The notes below the pieces were generated by a model. The model was not told the origin of the DNA and made no database searches. It was given only the letters and a program-made list of their open reading frames with translations. A program made the position numbers and the translations under genes. This document shows, in pieces, positions 11,214 to 24,444 of a DNA stretch of 64,000 nucleotides. Position 1 is the stretch's first letter. Each line of letters opens with the position of its first letter. The stretch is from Leucaena leucocephala (lineage: Eukaryota > Streptophyta > Magnoliopsida > Fabales > Fabaceae), in contig CM073538.1 of NCBI GenBank assembly GCA_037074615.1, positions 19,338,568 to 19,402,567 of the forward strand. The letters are read 5' to 3'.

Positions 11214-13287
11214 AAGAGGCTCTTCATTGTTGATGAGTTATAGTTTTTGTGTTGTTTCTCAAATCTACTCTTGCCAAATATGGGATTAAAATCTAATTTG
11301 AGTTGACGACTAATGAATCAATTCCTTAGTCAATACAATTAAGAGTTTTAAATGTACAGTTGATTGAGTTAGATTTTATATCTTTTTCTTCTCTTACTAA
11401 GCTTGAAATAATAATATTTTGAATAAAAAATGAAAAAAAAAATAGAAATCTATTAAATTTATACTCAACCATGTTTTGTTTGGATTATATATCTATGAAT
11501 ATTTTATGTACTTGTAAATTAATCTTTTTTTCTTTAAATAGTATCCTTGATTAAATAAAAAATATTTTTTTGGGGCTTGAATAAATTTATGCTTATAAAA
11601 TTTTAAATTTTAAATTTTTGTTATAGTTTAATTTTTTATTTTGAATGTTTTTTTTAGTGAAGGGTATCTACCTTTTCATATTTATAGGGGCAGAGGGTTT
11701 AGAGCGAAAATTTTCAATGTAAATATATTATTAAAAACGATAACTTAACTGAAGAAAAATAATAACTGAAAACACACGGAAGCACTTATGGTATGGTATG
11801 TTTGGTTGGAGGGAAGTGAGGGTGAAAAAATAGAAGTGGAAGTTTCTCATTTAGTACAATAGAAATCATTTTCACTTTCACTTTATCAGAAATTTCATTA
11901 AAAAAATTGAAAATTGAAATGATAAAAGTGAAAGTAAAATTTTTGTTAATAATTCTACCTTAGTTATAAAATTCCTAGATAACTTTAATATTTTTTAAGT
12001 TATAAAAAAAATATTTTAGATCATTTTACTCTAGTTATAAAAATATATATTAATTTTATATTCATTTCTATACTGCAAAATAAACTTTTAATAATATATA
12101 CCAAGTTAAAAATGAAGATTAATATCTACCATTATAATTTAGGAAAAAGACAATAAAAGAATATGTAAATTTGGAAATGATAATTTATGTATATTAATAT
12201 ATACTCAGGGTATGTTTGATAAGATGGAAGAGTCTTTTATAAAAGTAGAAGTAAAAATAAAATTAAGCTAAAAATTGGTTTTAAAAGTTTATTTAGTAGG
12301 ATAGAAGTTAATATACTCTTAGGGTATATTTGGTAGAATAGAAGAATTTTTTATGAAAGTAGAAGTAGAAATGGAAGTGAAAGTAGAAATAAAATTAAGT
12401 TAAAAATAAATTTTAAAAATTTATTTAATATAATAGAAATGGGAATAGAATTGATATATTTTTTTTTATAACTTAGAGTAAAATAGTCTAAAATATATTT
12501 TTTTAACTTAAGAAAGGTTAAAATTATCCAAAAATTTTATAATTTAAAATAAAATAATCTAAAATATTTTATTTCACTTTCATCAATTCATTTCTCAATT
12601 TTTTATAAAATTAAAATAACTAAAAATATTAAAAATAAAAAATTTTACTTTCACCTCCACTTCCACGTCTATTATACTAAACATAACCTTAAGCAAGAAC
12701 AAGGAACTGGGATAACTGAAAAGAAACTTCAGTCAAGCAAGCGGTTGGCGACAAGCAAGATAACAGCAACACCTAAACGGGTGCTATCCTCTTAATTGCA
12801 TGACACTCCTGAAACTCCAAACGTTCGCAATTAATAATTTACCTTCTTGATTTTCTTTAAAAAAATTATGACAACAAAGATTGAGATGTGAGGGTCTAAT
12901 AAAAACAGGAAAAAATAATCTCTATTCGAAAAATGTATTTATTTGATTCGAACTTATCAAAGAACATCACAAATTTAATTTAGAGATGGCATTGCATCCC
13001 AGATATGATTTATTACAATAAGAAAGAAGAAAACTTGTAGAAGCCTAGAAAGTTCCAAAGTTCTCCAATGTACCAAGAGATCTAAAACTTCTGATCTACA
13101 CTCAGCCTTTGGTAAAGAGACCTATACCTACAATACCATCAACAAATTCTTCAGTTTTCACCACGCTACTTTTCTAAGATCTACGACCAAGTTCACCACA
13201 GGAATCGTCACCGCGAGTAAATAAAGTTGCATGCGCCAGGAGAATCATATTTATGGGGTTGAGTGCATCATAGGACCCACAAAAAAA
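11214..13287. other. Intergenic and DnaJ 3' region with MITE-like repeats
   Basis: No coding frame is supported here up to the DnaJ stop codon at 13288. The stretch holds MITE-like ends near 11795 and 12208-12690 (separate entry) and, from about 12960, the likely 3' untranslated region and polyadenylation area of the minus-strand DnaJ gene. Confidence 0.6.
12208..12690. repeat. MITE with AGGGTATGTTTGATA-type ends
   Basis: The left end is AGGGTATGTTTGATAAGATGG; a second, similar left end (AGGGTATATTTGGTAGAATAG) occurs at about 12320. The right end TATACTAAACATAACCTTA is their inverted complement. Inside are repeated 'aaagtagaagt' blocks. A related element lies at 58570-59003. Two left ends and one right end suggest a nested or partly duplicated copy. 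Confidence 0.5.
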
Positions 13288-16200
13288 TCATCTACTTGCC
13301 ACAGCCTTGCCTTTGCTTAAATCAGCAAGCTCCTCAATAAGCTTCCTTTCTTCACTGTTGAGTCTTTTAGGTATTTCAACTTGTACACGAACTAATTGAT
13401 CTCCCCTCATATTGCTTTTATTCAGAAAGGGAACACCTTTCTTTGCCATGACAAGTGTTGTGTTGGGTTGGGTCCCGGCTGGGACTTTTAGATCAACCGT
13501 GCCGTCTACGGTAGGAACCTTGATTGTAACCCCCAAGATCGCATCAATGTATGACACCTTACAAGTGTATAGGATGTTATTGTCATCACGCTTGAGGACA
13601 GGATCTGGAATGACTTCGATGACAACAAAGAGGTCGCCGGGAGAACCACCACGTCTTCCAGCATTCCCTTCATTTCGGACCCTTAAACGGCTACCAGAGT
13701 CCACACCAGGTGGAACTTTCAGACTTATCCGCTTTGTTCTCCTCACTCGACCGTCCCCAGAACATGTATTGCAAGGCGTTGAAATTTCTCCAGTTCCATT
13801 ACATGCAGAGCATATCATTGACTGCTGGAAAATACCTAAGGGAGTCCTTGTTGATGAGACAACCCGACCTTGGCCTCCACAGGTGCTACATTTGGTTGGC
13901 ATGGTCCCCGGCTTAGCCCCTGTACCATTGCAAGCTCCACAATTCTCTAGTCGGCTTATCTCTATCTCTTTTTCTGCTCCAAAAACTGCTTCTTTAAAGT
14001 TCAAGACAAGACTGTAATATTCATCTTCACCATCAACAGCTCCATTCCAAGAGCCTCTGTTGTTCATGCCACGATTCATCCCCATGCCCTCAAACAGCGT
14101 CTCAAACAGATCAAATGGATTACTGAAATCCTGTCACAACAGATATAAAACATTCTTGAGAAGCAGGAATATATGGAAACACAGAAAATTCCCACAAAAA
14201 TATTTAGTAACTTACTCCCATGCCCATTCCAGAACCTTTAAGCCCAGCCTCGCCGTATGTGTCATAAATGGATCTCTTCTCATCATCTGATAAGACCTGA
14301 AACAAAATCAAACTCACTTGAGACCACTTATCACTAGACATGCATAAGAACTATCAGAGTTCAATCCTGTAACATGAATCTGTATTTTTACCTCATACGC
14401 ATTGCTGATTTCCTTAAATTTCTGTTCTGCTCCAGCTTCTCTGCACCACAAAAAGTGAATGATGCATACTATAGTTTAACAGCGAACAACAATTGAAAAA
14501 AAACAATCCAATGATACGTCAGATTTTGCAACTAGCAGAACTGTGCCATTCACATTAATCCCAATTCAATTTGAACTTGTGGTGTTTGCAAGGAAGTGCT
14601 TCAACAGGAGAATATACTTCACACTAAAAATTCCCAAGCTTCAGACATAAGAGCCATCTAGTTCATCAAATATTAAAGTTCCATACTGCTATACCTATTA
14701 ATAGGGCATGGTAAACTTATAGCCTAAGATAATGGTAAACTTATAGCCTAAGATAATAAACCAATTCCTGTTCATCAAATCCAAAAGCATCATAGTAATC
14801 ATCATTAAGCAGTTCTTCATTTTCCTCTTACTTGAACTACACACAAGTAGCTCCTACAATGAAGCTAAATGAAAGTTGCAATGCTACCCATGTCATGTTG
14901 GATCAGAAGCCACTGCATCGAGCTACGTCTATTACCTGTGCTATTAATAACTATGCACATTGCCCTACAAATCATACCAGAACAAGACATCTTTACCAAC
15001 AATCCCATAGCCTAGGCCCCCTGATTCCATTTCAGGACACATCTCTCTAAAGCATAAGTGTTATTTGAAGAGCAAATCTTACATAAATGACCGTTTATAT
15101 GCCGAATTGTAAGATATGAAATGTCGTGTAATCTGAATATTAACTGAGAAGGAATCTAATCAGTCATGATCATAGAGATACATGGAATAGGTTTTCAGGC
15201 CTTTATTAGGCACAAAGTAACAAAAGAATAACAAGAAAAGAAAGGGATGAAATTAGAACCTCATTGTTTTTAGAATCTATATTAAAAGCAACAGTAAAGG
15301 GGCTAACCAGATGCTACATTTCCAAGAAAGCAGCAGTAAAGTCATAAAAAGAAAGATTTTAATAGCTAGAATGAATGTCAAGAGCTCCCACGATAGGATA
15401 TCAACATGTAGATGCACATATGCTCACAATGAAAGAAGCCAAGCTCAAGGCACCATTAGGTTTGAAAGTTACTCCTCCAGTCCTTAATATAGGACCTAAT
15501 TGAGGAGTTGATCTTAGTTTTAAATATAAGACTTATTTCCCAAATTTATCAATTTTTCCCTAAACTTATCGATACTCCCTCAACTAAAGTAAGAGAGAAA
15601 AATGGAGTTAAGGAAGATGACTAGGGTATTTTAGAAAAAAATATGTTATATTAACTAACTTAACTAATTTTTTTAATCTAATCAAATTAATTAAATATGT
15701 CTTACATTAAATACCAGAGGAATAACACTTAACACCATTATATCCATCAAAAAATTGAACAAAGGATAATTTCTCAGGCATAATTAAAACCATTTTCCTT
15801 ATTCTTTAAATTAATTGTACAGAAGCAGACCAATAAGGTAAAGACCACTATCTATCAGTAGTGTAGTTGTATTCAATAAGTCCAGGCTCAGATCCATTAC
15901 AGAAACATCAAAGGGGGAAAAACTAACAAAAGAGAATTAGAGGAAGTAATTGGTACAGGAGGCCATGAAGATATGTACACAGTAAGGAGGAAGATGAACT
16001 CACTTGTTCACATCTGGGTGATAACTCCGGGCAAGTTTACGATAAGCTGTAATGTCAAAAGTATACCAAAACACTGGTTGATATTGGTTCTATACAAAAG
16101 CATCACCATACAATTAAATAAAAGAAATCAAGGTATCAACATTGCAATTAATTTCAATTTTGAGGTGTTTGATTTGGAAAGTCACACCCATTCATTATTT

Positions 16201-17447
16201 GGTATTGGAATTAACAGCAGTTTGAAAAATTAAGCTGCTCTAAGCAAGCGTTATTTGTTCTTATATGTACTCAGCACAATTAGACCTTCCATCAATATAC
16301 ACCATCTGAATGATATTATTAATCTAGTTCTCAGCTTATAAAAGGGAACAAATAATTTATTTGTGAACAAAATAAAGAGTGGAGCCCACTGTGGTAATTT
16401 AGATTTTTTCCCATAGAAACCACTGCAATAATAAAATGGTAATCTATGAAATCAGCGGATAACTAATAACAAAGAAACAAAATGTACTTATGCAAATCAT
16501 TTGACCTTGGAAAATGATGAAGATATAATCAAGTAGTCTGAAAAAAAGAAGAGATAATGTGAAAATACCACTCTTAATTTCAGGTTTACTGGCATTTCTT
16601 GACACCCCAAGGACAGAATAGTAATCCTGCAATTTGAGACATAATAAATCCTCAGTCTAACCTATAAAAGACACGCACTTTAAAAGGAAGAAATATTTTC
16701 ATAATGTGCAAGCACAAAGGAAAATCCTAGTTGTCTAGCATTAGTAGTTGGTACTTACAGTATCTGCTCTAACTATCAACCTTGATCCCTGATGACGATG
16801 TGATGTCTGAGAAAAACCCACACCAAACAGCAGGTGCATGGAACCCCGAGAACAAAAACTTGAACTCGCAGAAGCCATAAAACTAACCCTGCCTGACAGA
16901 CTGCAAGCATGATGACTCGTAGAAATTACACTTCAGCTCAATAAACTATGCTACATTATTCAATGTATCTATTAAGGTATTATCAGAAGGTTAACAAAGA
17001 CAGGATAGAAAACAGTCCCTGATTCTTACTGACTCCAAATCAGAACAATGTAACTACTAGTACACAACTTAAAAAATTATACCTAGATTATGGTTATATC
17101 ACTTACTCATATATAGAGAAAAGAATGTTAAAGTAATTTCCCTATTCTCCAAAGTGTCACAGAAGAGCGTCGACCTCAATCATGCATAAAAGCTGAATAA
17201 CTCAGACTGTAATTACATGTAATAACAGCATCATATTAACAAATATTCATGTCGATAGTATTCCAAACCAGCTGGACTACCAACCACACACAATTTATTA
17301 CTTGCATTCTCCCAATGAAATATGTAACCACATGACTCACTTGAATCCAGATGACACACTCTTGCCAATCAAACAGGACCTCAAGGAAGATTGAGGGCGA
17401 ACTCCCCATTGTGCAACAGATGTACTTCCAAAAGGTGTAACAGCCAT
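13288..17447 (-). CDS. DJA6: Plastid type I DnaJ (Hsp40) co-chaperone, DJA5/DJA6 type
   Basis: It delivers clients to plastid Hsp70 and stimulates its ATPase; DJA5/DJA6 of Arabidopsis are also reported to act in plastid Fe-S cluster formation. Seven coding exons (minus): 17447-17341, 16900-16759, 16626-16569, 16046-16004, 14440-14392, 14296-14216, 14130-13288. All borders are GT-AG, phases agree, and the total is 1323 bp, 440 residues. Residues 1-80 form a Ser/Arg-rich, acid-poor transit peptide starting MAVTPFGSTSVAQWG. The J domain starts DYYSVLGVSRNAS at 84 with HPD at 112-114, then a short G/F-like linker. Four CxxCxGxG zinc motifs lie at about 224-288 (CGACNGTG, CSTCGGQG, CSACNGTG, CNTCSGDG), followed by the C-terminal substrate-binding domains. 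Length and order match the family. No lesion is seen. DJA5 and DJA6 are close paralogues, so the symbol is approximate. Confidence 0.93.
14441..16003 (-). other. Intron 4 of the plastid DnaJ gene, 1.56 kb
   Basis: It starts GTGAGT after the HPD exon and ends TGGTGCAG before the 49-bp exon. It carries a Stowaway-like MITE at 15472-15722 and otherwise no recognisable feature. Small ORFs inside have no family resemblance. Confidence 0.8.
15472..15722. mobile_element. Stowaway-like MITE in the DnaJ intron
   Basis: The 251-bp element is flanked by TA on both sides (15470-15471 and 15723-15724). The left terminus CTCCTCCAGTCCTTAATA and the reverse complement of the right terminus (TTCCTCTGGTATTTAATG) are imperfect inverted repeats of about 24 bases. 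CTCC(C)TCC starts with TA duplication are the mark of Stowaway (Tc1/mariner-derived) MITEs. Confidence 0.8.
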
Positions 17448-17456
17448 CCAATATAC
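17341..17456 (-). other. First coding exon of the plastid DnaJ gene, with its 5' UTR end
   Basis: The exon follows an acceptor (TTGTTGAAG) at 17457 and has nine untranslated bases before ATG at 17447-17445. It encodes the start of the transit peptide and ends TTCAA|GTGAGT. The start was chosen because it matches the family N-terminus and because downstream exons join in phase. Confidence 0.8.
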
Positions 17457-18868
17457 CTTCAACAAGAGGATATGCTAATCAAGAAGCATTGTTAATAATC
17501 AGCTAATGGACAGAAATTAAAGTGCCATATTGTTTTTTAAAGGACTGTGAATATATGTAAACAATAAGGAAAGGAAAATAGCTTTACAGTTTTAGTGCGT
17601 GCATGGCTTAAAAGGAGAGGGAAAGTTCAATGTGCCACACAAAAGAATAAGATGGAAACATGACTAACTTAAAAATCATTTAATTAAAACAGAACAGTAA
17701 AATTAGGTCATAATATTTCACAATCTAAAAGACTTGCTATGAAATACATAAAGGACAATCTAATTATAATAAATACAAGGTGGTAGATATACAGAAATTG
17801 ATAAGGCCCCCTCCCTCAAGTCATCCTCCTCACCATTCTATCTTATTAACAATATCAAATCCTAAACAAGATGTAGACAGATACTTTCGAATATAAAATT
17901 TAGTATCTTTGGCACGTGTTTCATTCAAATTCAGATTTTTTAACTTCCTACTTAATGATCCATTTTAAAGGGAAAGCCATACCAACATTATCCTTTATTA
18001 CTTTCATTATCCATTAGCATCTACTACATAACACATGCGCGAACGTACGTCTGTACATAAGTACAATATTTCCATTATTCATCTCCAACAAAAACAATTA
18101 GCTAACAAATTTTATAGAAATTATCAATTCCAAAATCGTTTCTGATTTGTGTCGATTTCGTGGTACGTGGTTATAAAAATTTTCAAAGCGAATCACATTA
18201 GCTATTGCAATCCACATTGTTAGTAGAATGAGTCATGTGGAACACCTGCCCAGCAGAAGATCCAGTAGCAAATATTAAGTCAGCCTATCATATGGCCTAA
18301 TAAGCCCTGAAAAGGAAGAGGATGGATATGCTTTGAAAAAAAACAATACCGTGTTTGGATTTATGACATACTCATGTTTATTTCATAGGTCATCTAATTC
18401 AATGAACAATTTGGATGGTGTTAGTAAATTAGGAAGACAATGATAATGTTGAGGAACATGGACACAAAAAATGCACGTGGGTTGGAATTGAAACTGACCC
18501 CAAGTTCAAGTGACAAAAGAAGTACTTTTGTCAAAATCTTACAAGCTTCTGCAACTAATTAAAAATACAAGAGTACAGAACAAACCGGATAGGAAATATA
18601 AGTGAAACTCTCCTTGAAAATACCTTCGTAGCATAAAAATACGTTTCGTAATAGCGCTAATTGAACCAACAGATGACTTGCAAGCGAGTGAAATTCCCAA
18701 AAAGAGAAACGAATGAAACAGCGACCTACTTATACTCACGTCCTTGTGTTCTAAGTAAATAAAAATTAAGACTAGAAATGGTAATTGTCCAATCTATGAA
18801 ACCAGTAATATGTAAGAATCCACAAATTTCTTTAAGAAATGAAAGTTTAGGGATACATAGAGACAGAC
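17457..18868 (-). other. 5' UTR intron of the plastid DnaJ gene
   Basis: It is bounded by the donor GTCTGT at 18868 and the acceptor TTGAAG at 17457. It is AT-rich with no coding frame I can support. Long 5' UTR introns are common in plant housekeeping genes. Confidence 0.5.
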
Positions 18869-19085
18869 CTGTTAGTGATTGCCTTTCCCTTAACCTGGGC
18901 CGCTTCGCTCTCTCTGACAGTAGAGAGAGGGGGAAGGGCAGGGAAAGATAAACAGGAATGAAGGCCGAAAGTGCGAGAGTGAATGAAGAGTATAGCGTGG
19001 AGGACGAAGGATCGAGGATGAGGTTAGAGAAATTAGAATTCTCGATTTCGCTGGAGCACGACGAAACTATTTGGTGGTCGAGTTT
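18869..19085 (-). other. Probable untranslated first exon of the plastid DnaJ gene
   Basis: Reading the minus strand, a GC-richer, CT-repeat-containing stretch ends with CACTAACAG|GTCTGT, a good donor, at 18869/18868. It would join the acceptor at 17457 across a 1.4-kb intron. The 5' limit near 19085 is a guess from the change to AT-rich sequence. cDNA would settle it. Confidence 0.55.
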
Positions 19086-19538
19086 TCTTTCCAATAATAA
19101 AATATAAATAATAGTAATATTTGAATATGTTAAGTAAATGAAGGTGGCAATGCGTAATTCTCTTCTTGGTCGAAAACGCAGAATGAAGGGGTGTGATTCG
19201 CTGTTTCTTTTCTTTTATTTTTTTCCTACAAAGATTCACTGTTTCTATTTTTTATTTGCATAAAAATTTAAAAAAAAATAGACTCATCTATAATATAATT
19301 TAAAAATATTTTTTTTATTTTAAGTAATATTAATATATTAATATCAGGTGATTCACTGTTTCTAGTACCCCGTGATAAGATGCATCTTGCTTGTGGGCTC
19401 AAAATGGAATTCGGCTTCTGATCTTTTAAATAAAGCCCAAAGATAACCAACAACAGGAGTTAGATTTATCAGCAGAGATTAATTGTTATGATGAATTAAA
19501 ATTTAAATTATCCATTAGTAGGTTCAGTTGAAGCAAAA

Positions 19539-19775
19539 GGTGAGATATACGATTATTTATAATATATCTAATTTTTAAGGAGTAATATTTTATTATAGTT
19601 CCAGTCGCAACGTTTAGGGAAGCATCTTAGCTCTTGAATACTTAGGTTTATGCCTAAGAGTTACACGGTTCGCCTTATCTGACATTAGTATCGTCTAGAA
19701 GGAAATGAGACTTCACTCTACTTTTGGATCATGGATGAGCCCAACCCCTTTCCAAAATTTTTTGTACAAAAAAAG
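19539..19775 (+). repeat. Dispersed SINE-like repeat, copy A
   Basis: It starts GGTGAGATATACGATTATTT and ends TTTTGTACAAAAAAA. It aligns with 42715-42946 across its whole length (GGTGAGATATATAATTATTT ... TTTTGGTACAAAAAAAAA). An oligo-A end without terminal inverted repeats suggests a retroposed short element; no target duplication was found. Confidence 0.5.
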
Positions 19776-20920
19776 TTTTAAATTTTATTAACAAAATTTA
19801 GTATAGTTGAGTTTAAATTTTGCACATGAAAAAAATGTTATTGAGGGAGATAAAACCTATTTAGTGATCTATAGGTCTAGAAAGGATTAATATCTAAAAT
19901 ATTAATTAAATGATACCTAAAAATTTAAATTTTTATTAGGAGATTTCAAAAAATTTAATGTTTGTCAATGTCTTAAATAATATTATATTCGTTAAAAAAA
20001 TACATAGATTTAGCAAAACATACCCAAAGAAAAATACCGAAAACAATAAATTAAAAATTACGATGTCGTGCTTGATTGTTTCTATCAAAAGGATATTTAT
20101 GTCCAACAGAATGAATTACATATTTAATTTAAGGAAATCTCTATAAAGGAAAGAAAAGGTGCAATGAATCTAAACTTGGATGCTTTGGAGGATGAAGGGA
20201 ATTAAATCCATTATCCTATCCAATGAAAAGTCACCAACTTTAGAGCCCCATGTGGTATGCAAGAAAAGAAATGGGACAATGATGATAGAGATATGAAAAA
20301 TACATCAGTGTATTAGAAAAGTATTGCTGCCTAATTCGTGGTTTACAAGGAAATAACATTAAAAGATTTTGTTTAAAAGCTTGATCACATTATTAGTAGC
20401 ATTGAAGTGGAGGTAAGTAGAATTCTTATGGTTCTCAAATTTGTTAATTACTAATTAGGAAGAATTTTTTTGCCTAATACGCAGTGGGGGCTTTTGACTA
20501 AAATTATCAATCTAATCATTAAATACAAGATATCGATTCAATAGCTCTGTAGTATAATAAGATTCATAGAATGTTTTTTTTTTTTATAAATAAGAGATCG
20601 TGAATTTAATTTTATTTATAATCACATTCGGTTCATATTTATCTCTTAAAATAAATAAAAACAAAATAAGACTTTGACTCATTTGATAAAATCCCTTGTT
20701 AATAATGTTAAGCAATATATAGATAGATATTGAAATATTTTTTTAATCACACACACATATATATATATAAATAAGGAAGTTAACAATTTACAAATGAACA
20801 AAAAATGATTAGCTAAATTCACATATATATCTAAATTATACAAATAGTTAGCTTTTTTAATCATACTCAATGGTCATCCACCTCTTATAAAAAAATGGTC
20901 ATCCATCAAAGATGAAAGTT

Positions 20921-21065
20921 TTTTTTTATACAAGATTTTTTTGATAAGATTGAGCTTACTTATTATCTAAAGACAGTGTAAAATCTCATTTTCTCTTAAA
21001 TAATATTAATGTTAGGCAGAGTGAGTCATCAATTACCTTTCAATATAAATCTAAACCCCTATAAA
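20921..21065 (-). repeat. Dispersed SINE-like repeat, copy C
   Basis: The plus strand starts with a T run and 'atacaag', the complement of the oligo-A end of copies A and B. The block 'taatattaatgttaggcag' matches the reverse complement of the core in copies A and B. Its outer limit is uncertain. Confidence 0.45.
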
Positions 21066-21995
21066 CTAAGATGATATCCCAAAACTATAAAAAGTGGTAC
21101 TCTCTAGAGATTTAATACTCTTTAAATTGTCGCATGTCTCACATATTCGCCAATTAAACCTATAGATGATGGGCACAAAGATAAAAGTTACTCTCCAACG
21201 ATAGTTCTTTCTTTACCAAAAAAATCACTTAAAAATTACTCATTCTTTTTTTAATGAAAGGACAATTTTTTTATATAAAAAAAGTTTAGGTGGGTTTGGT
21301 ACTAGTCCTCCGCTAAAGTTAGAGAATAGTCTTAGGACTCAAAAAGCGCTTATGAAGGATTTATAAGATTGTTTACTAAATAAATCATCATAATAGCTAT
21401 AAAAATTGAATTCATATACTTATAAGATATAAGTTTATTTCTTATTATATATATATAAGTTTATTGGCAATGAAAGGGCAATTTATTTATAGAAAAAATG
21501 AGATACAATAAAAGGCCTGCTATCTATGCAATAGTTGGAAAGCAACCCAGAAAACTACAAAGCTCAGCATGCATAGGACGTAGAACAAGATAATAAAAAA
21601 TGGCCTGAGTCCAAAGTGATTGATTATAAGGAGATTCTCCTAAAACCCCTTTTGACAATAGGCCCATTGCATAGGATAGGAAAGACTAAAGAAAAAGAGT
21701 GCTTCAGTATATATCAAGTTATAAGATGTAAGTGGTAGAAAAAATAGTGTGAAATGGCGATTGTTCTCTCTGGATCTTTTGCATCTGTTGTTCAGTCTTC
21801 ACAAGAGTAAGATGATTTACTGGTTTGAAGTTCCAAAAAGGTAAAAAATAATGGGTGTAAGTATGGAAATGAGAAGCTTTGTGAAAAAAACTGGCCTAAA
21901 CTAGACTCAAGGAGGCGGAATATGCTAAAGGGGGTCCAACATTTACAGAGAAGCTAAAAGGAATTGATGCAAATAGTTACCATTCTGAAGATGAG

Positions 21996-22866
21996 ATGGA
22001 AGAACAAAATGAAGATATGGCTTCTGATGATACAATGTCAGATTCCCAAGAACAGGGACATCTTGAAAAGGATGAACCATTATGTAAAACGATTGAACAT
22101 CCTGACAAGAACTTTCCTACCTTCTGTTTCTCAAGGAAGATGAAAAAAAGTTGTATAGAGCCTGTCGAAAAGCATTGATCGTCAAGTTACTTGACAGGGG
22201 TATTGGATTTAAAGCTCTACAGATCATATTACAGGCTATGTGGGCGAAGAAGGGAGTTGTAAACGTGATTGATATTGGCCATGGATTTTATGTGGTGAAA
22301 ATGCCAAGCAAAGAAGACTATTTCAGTGCATTAACTGGGGTCCATGGATGATATATGATCATTATCTTACGGTGAGGCCATGGGAGCCAAATTTTAGACT
22401 TGAGAAAGAAACAATTAATAAGGTTGCAGTATGGGTGCGAATGCCAAAGGTGGCTCTGGAGTATTAGGATGAACATGCACTCACAATAATTGGAAATCGA
22501 ATAGGGGAGACGGTGAAGGTAGATATGAACACTTCTTGCCAATTAAGAGGCCATTATACATGAATCTGCGTTATGGTAGATTTACAGAAGCAATTGATGT
22601 TAGGATTCTAATTAGATGGGGAAAACTATTATTTAGAATATGAGGGTCTTCACATGCTATGTACTAATTGCGGAACTTATGGGCATCGTGGTGAATCTTG
22701 TCAAAATAGAGCTTACAACCAGGAAATGAATGAAGGAACCGATCAAAATGAAGAAAATCAAGATAATAGAGAATCAACAATTCAGTATGAAAATGGAAAT
22801 CAGAGCAATGGAAGGTGGTGTAGAAAAATCGTCGACAAAGGAAGCAGAAAGAACACAGAACTGAGT
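21996..22866 (+). pseudogene. L1 ORF1 remnant (DUF4283 plus CCHC zinc knuckle)
   Basis: ORF1 proteins of plant L1 elements bind the LINE RNA and act as chaperones. The reading needs several frame changes: an acidic start (MEEQNEDMASDDTMSDS), then a DUF4283-like block at about 22165-22540 including WMIYDHYLTVRPW in a shifted frame, and a zinc knuckle CTNCGTYGHRGESC near 22660-22700 (CX2CX4HX4C). Charged low-complexity sequence follows to about 23600. At least three frame or stop lesions are seen, so it is non-functional. Confidence 0.8.
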
Positions 22867-23646
22867 TGACTCACCAGGAGATTAGGGGCTTACGTTTTAG
22901 AATTCTTGCTGAGGTGGAGAACCAAGGTCAGAATCAACACAATAGTAACAGCAACCAAAATGTCAATGGGCAGGAGGTAGATCCTGCATAGCCTCCACAA
23001 GGAGATCTCATCGAGATACGGCAAGATAGAGGGTGGAAAAAGAGGAATCTTAAAAAGAAGGCAAATGAGGGTTCAACGAGCAACACAGTAATGGCTACGG
23101 CAACAGGAGAACAGACTGAGGGGGTACGGAAGAGGGTGAAAAGAGGACTAGAACAGGAAGACAATAAGAGGATAAGAGGGAGGAGACCTTGATGTTGACG
23201 CTAGAGCAAGCTAACGGGAAGATGGAGGAGAAAACTGTACAGGAAGGTGAGAATTTGAAGGAAGCTGTAATGGACCGAGGTAACAGAGGCCCATCAACGT
23301 AGGACTAGGTACATTTTAATATTGATAATTTGGTCCAAGATTATATGAATGATATTACAATTGAGGAATCTGAAAAGTTCCACGAGCAGGGGTTTTTCAT
23401 ACATGATGGATCATGTCATGATCAAGCCCGAAATGTGGTGGACAATATAAGAATTGAAGAAATGGATCCAGGAGATTTTGACATGGGTCCAACGCAAGAG
23501 AGAATAGATCCAATCATAAATGAAATGGGTATTAACGATGAGCTAGTAATGGAAGAGAATAGTGAAGGTATAATAGTGCCTAAAACGCAATTTCTTCGAG
23601 AAATTTAATTGGGCCGTGCTGAATTGTTCATCTTATAATTAATTTT

Positions 23647-24429
23647 ATGGATAGCATATTATATTGGAATACTAGAGGGGCTTGTGATAAGGGGCTCCCT
23701 AGGAATTTAAAGGCCGTGTGCAATAGCCCAAAACCTAATCTAATTATTTTATCTGAGACCAAATGTACAAGGGAAGATAGGTTTAAGTTTTTTTATTCTT
23801 GGGGTTTTGACTCTATTAAATTTATTCCTAGCTCTGGTCGATCGGGAGGGTTAGTTGCGGCCTGGAGGAGTGATTTAATCAAAGTTTTAGTATTGTCTGA
23901 AAATAGACAATTTTTCCACCTTCAATGTGATATTGATGGAAGGCAATCATTCTTATTGACTGCGATTTATGTAATTCCTCACTCAAATTTTTGGCAAGTA
24001 TTGTGGAATGAATTAAGAAATTTATCAAATAATATTGACATACCTTGGGTAGTGTTGGGTGATTTTAATGATATTCTCCAGTTAACGGATATAATTGGTG
24101 GAGTTGGGTGCCCTTACAATAGGATAAATTGGTTTCAAGATAGAGTTAGGGAATATGGCCTTTCGGATATGGGTTACCAGGGGCCTAAATTTACTTGGAA
24201 AGGGCTTATAATTGCTGGGTATTCTCGTTTATATGAACGGTTGGATCGAGCTCTTGCCAATGCTCAATTCTTAAATATTTGTCAGACTGTGTTTTAAAGG
24301 TACTTCCTAGAACTCAATTCTCTGATCATAATGCTATCTTGTTATAATTTCATGATAGTGTTAATGATAGAAGTCTTAAACCTTTCAGATTTGAGGCTAT
24401 GTGGCTATCTCACGAAAATTTCTTTGATT
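23647..24429 (+). pseudogene. L1 ORF2, endonuclease domain
   Basis: This apurinic-like endonuclease nicks the target DNA to prime reverse transcription. Visible motifs: an N-terminal WNTRGACDKG, ILSETKC with the catalytic Glu, VVLGDFND with the Asp-Asn pair, and, after a frameshift at about 24290, the SDHNA motif near 24325. TAA at 24295-24297 ends the open part. The domain runs up to the RTE insertion at 24430. Confidence 0.85.
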
Positions 24430-24444
24430 TTTTGTCTATTACTT
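24430..24444 (+). repeat. Target duplication of the nested RTE, left copy
   Basis: TTTTGTCTATTACTT is repeated exactly at 25510-25524. Removing the insert plus one copy restores a continuous L1 stretch. Confidence 0.92.

Larger units (their letters stand above)
19086..21715. other. Intergenic, repeat-rich, no gene seen
   Basis: It holds the probable DnaJ promoter next to 19085, SINE-like copy A (19539-19775), reverse copy C (20921-21065), an AT microsatellite near 20757-20770 and AT-rich filler. No coding frame resembles a known protein. Confidence 0.6.

Noticed and set aside
13412..14017. A 201-codon plus-strand frame opposite the DnaJ gene
   Set aside because: It is the antisense shadow of the DnaJ last exon, whose minus-strand frame has all the family motifs.
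16444..16632. A 62-codon minus-strand frame taken as a separate small DnaJ-like gene
   Set aside because: Its first 19 codons are exon 3 of the plastid DnaJ gene; the rest is read-through into intron 3.
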